Origin: Gemmatimonadota bacterium | GTDB taxonomy: Bacteria; Gemmatimonadota; Gemmatimonadetes; Gemmatimonadales; GWC2-71-9 | Reading direction: 5' to 3' | DNA length: 5,398 bases | Assembly: GCA_003221985.1 (NCBI GenBank) | Contig: QHUQ01000186.1 | Coordinates: 1-5,398, forward strand | Shown here: in pieces, positions 5,064-5,398 of the stretch | Numbering within the stretch: the stretch's first letter is position 1 | Layout: each line of letters begins with the position of its first letter | The notes under the pieces: model-generated | What the model was told of the DNA's origin: nothing | Database searches by the model: none | The model's input: the letters and a program-made list of their open reading frames with translations, nothing else | Made by a program: the position numbers and the translations under genes

Positions 5064-5094
5064 GAAAGCCGGGGAGCGATGCTCTCCGGCTTTC
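5064..5094. repeat. Copy 2 of the 14-bp-arm hairpin element
   Basis: Both 14-base arms (5064-5077 and 5081-5094) are identical to those of the hairpin at 3696-3727, including the single G-U position, and lie in the same orientation. The loop is GAT instead of GAAA and the flanks differ. Identity of both arms in two unrelated intergenic sites points to a dispersed element that may also act as terminator or mRNA 3' protector. Only GTGTT follows, so as an intrinsic terminator it is poor. Confidence 0.75.
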
Positions 5095-5100
5095 GTGTTA

Positions 5101-5179
5101 TCCCACGCTAAAGCGTGGGCCCAATAAGGCACTGCGCCTCAGGCGCAGTGGTTCACCGGGCCCACTCTTTAGAGTGGGA
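5101..5179. repeat. 79-bp nested palindrome made of three hairpins (REP/BIME-like)
   Basis: Outer arms 5101-5122 and 5158-5179 are inverted copies that pair at 20 of 22 positions. Inner arms 5130-5139 and 5141-5150 pair at 10 of 10. Both have the same centre, C5140. Each outer arm contains its own small palindrome: CCCACGCTAAAGCGTGGG (5102-5119) and CCCACTCTTTAGAGTGGG (5161-5178). The centre holds CACTGCGCC-TCA-GGCGCAGTG. The element ends 11 bp from the stop of the beta-barrel gene. No U-tract follows on either strand, so it is not a normal intrinsic terminator. A REP-like or other non-autonomous dispersed repeat is most likely. Confidence 0.7.
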
Positions 5180-5190
5180 ATTCATAGGGA

Positions 5191-5398
5191 TCAGCGGGCG
5201 TGCCCGAAGTTGACGCTCACAATCGCTCCAAACGTCGTCGACGCCCCCTGCAAGCCCATCGGGATCTGAACGCCAGGCCGCACCGTGACCGTTTGATTGA
5301 ACACGATGCCGAGGCCCAGGCCGAGGAGCTCGAAGGTTTCGGACTGCGAATTGGTTTGGCCGGAGACGTCATCCTTGACCTTCGCGCTGGCGCTGACC
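5191..5398 (-). CDS. C-terminal end of a putative outer-membrane beta-barrel protein (5' end outside window)
   Basis: Read on the minus strand, the frame is open from the window edge to TGA at 5191-5193, giving 68 residues. The pattern alternates polar and hydrophobic residues in strand-sized blocks: VSASAKVKDDVSG, ETFELLGLGLGIVFN, TVTVRPGVQIPMG and TTFGAIVSVNFGHAR. The G-rich turns and the final strand ending VNFG are typical of outer-membrane barrels such as porin-like or phenol-degradation MetA-type transporters. It ends in HAR rather than the usual aromatic residue, so the last strand is followed by three extra residues. The family cannot be fixed from so short a piece; a periplasmic beta-rich protein remains possible. 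The nested palindrome lies just after its stop. Confidence 0.6.
   Translation of the reverse strand, partial: VSASAKVKDDVSGQTNSQSETFELLGLGLGIVFNQTVTVRPGVQIPMGLQGASTTFGAIVSVNFGHAR

Noticed and set aside
5040..5179. CRISPR array
   Set aside because: The repeats are inverted palindromes with one shared centre, not direct repeats with uniform spacers, and no cas gene is present.
5027..5269. Plus-strand 80-codon frame across the palindromes
   Set aside because: It consists of repeat sequence (hairpins 5064-5094 and 5101-5179) and overlaps the opposing beta-barrel gene, with no protein motif or ribosome binding site.

Overview
This is a GC-rich bacterial window (roughly 60-65% G+C by eye) with short intergenic gaps, from a Gram-negative-type organism: it encodes a lipobox lipoprotein and the end of what looks like an outer-membrane beta-barrel. 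The Ig-like domain of the lipoprotein and the RELNEL coiled-coil membrane proteins resemble proteins I associate with Gemmatimonadota or other soil phyla. That placement is an inference from recall, not a search result.

Left part (1-1597), housekeeping and repair. A NUDIX hydrolase, cut by the window edge, converges on an O6-alkylguanine-DNA alkyltransferase (ogt-type) and the two coding ends overlap by 21 bp. The alkyltransferase shares a 37-bp divergent region with a cutC gene. It has a consensus TATAAT placed so close to its ATG that the message is probably leaderless.

Middle (1649-3673). One 674-residue lipoprotein has two Ig-like segments, a DUF1565/parallel beta-helix-like segment and then about 300 residues rich in glycine. 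Three equally spaced 26-residue beta-helix-like rungs punctuate the glycine-rich part. It is probably a surface protein of unknown function.

Right part (3670-5398), accessory. A minus-strand gene encodes a small protein with two zinc-knuckle-like sites, the second HNH-like. Two tandem paralogous coiled-coil proteins with one C-terminal membrane segment follow. Their promoters (about TTGATR-N17-TACTRT) and leaders were duplicated with them, but the second copy has lost 34 codons and the start codon after its Shine-Dalgarno. The gap from 4978 to 5190 is packed with palindromes. These include a second copy of the hairpin found after the lipoprotein gene and a 79-bp nested palindrome made of three hairpins. 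The window ends inside a minus-strand beta-barrel-like gene.

The most unusual items are the nested palindrome with its compensatory base changes, the repeated hairpin that also encodes the tail of the zinc-knuckle protein, the duplicated coiled-coil/TM unit and the glycine-rich lipoprotein. I see no CRISPR array, tRNA, rRNA, transposase or recognised defence operon.
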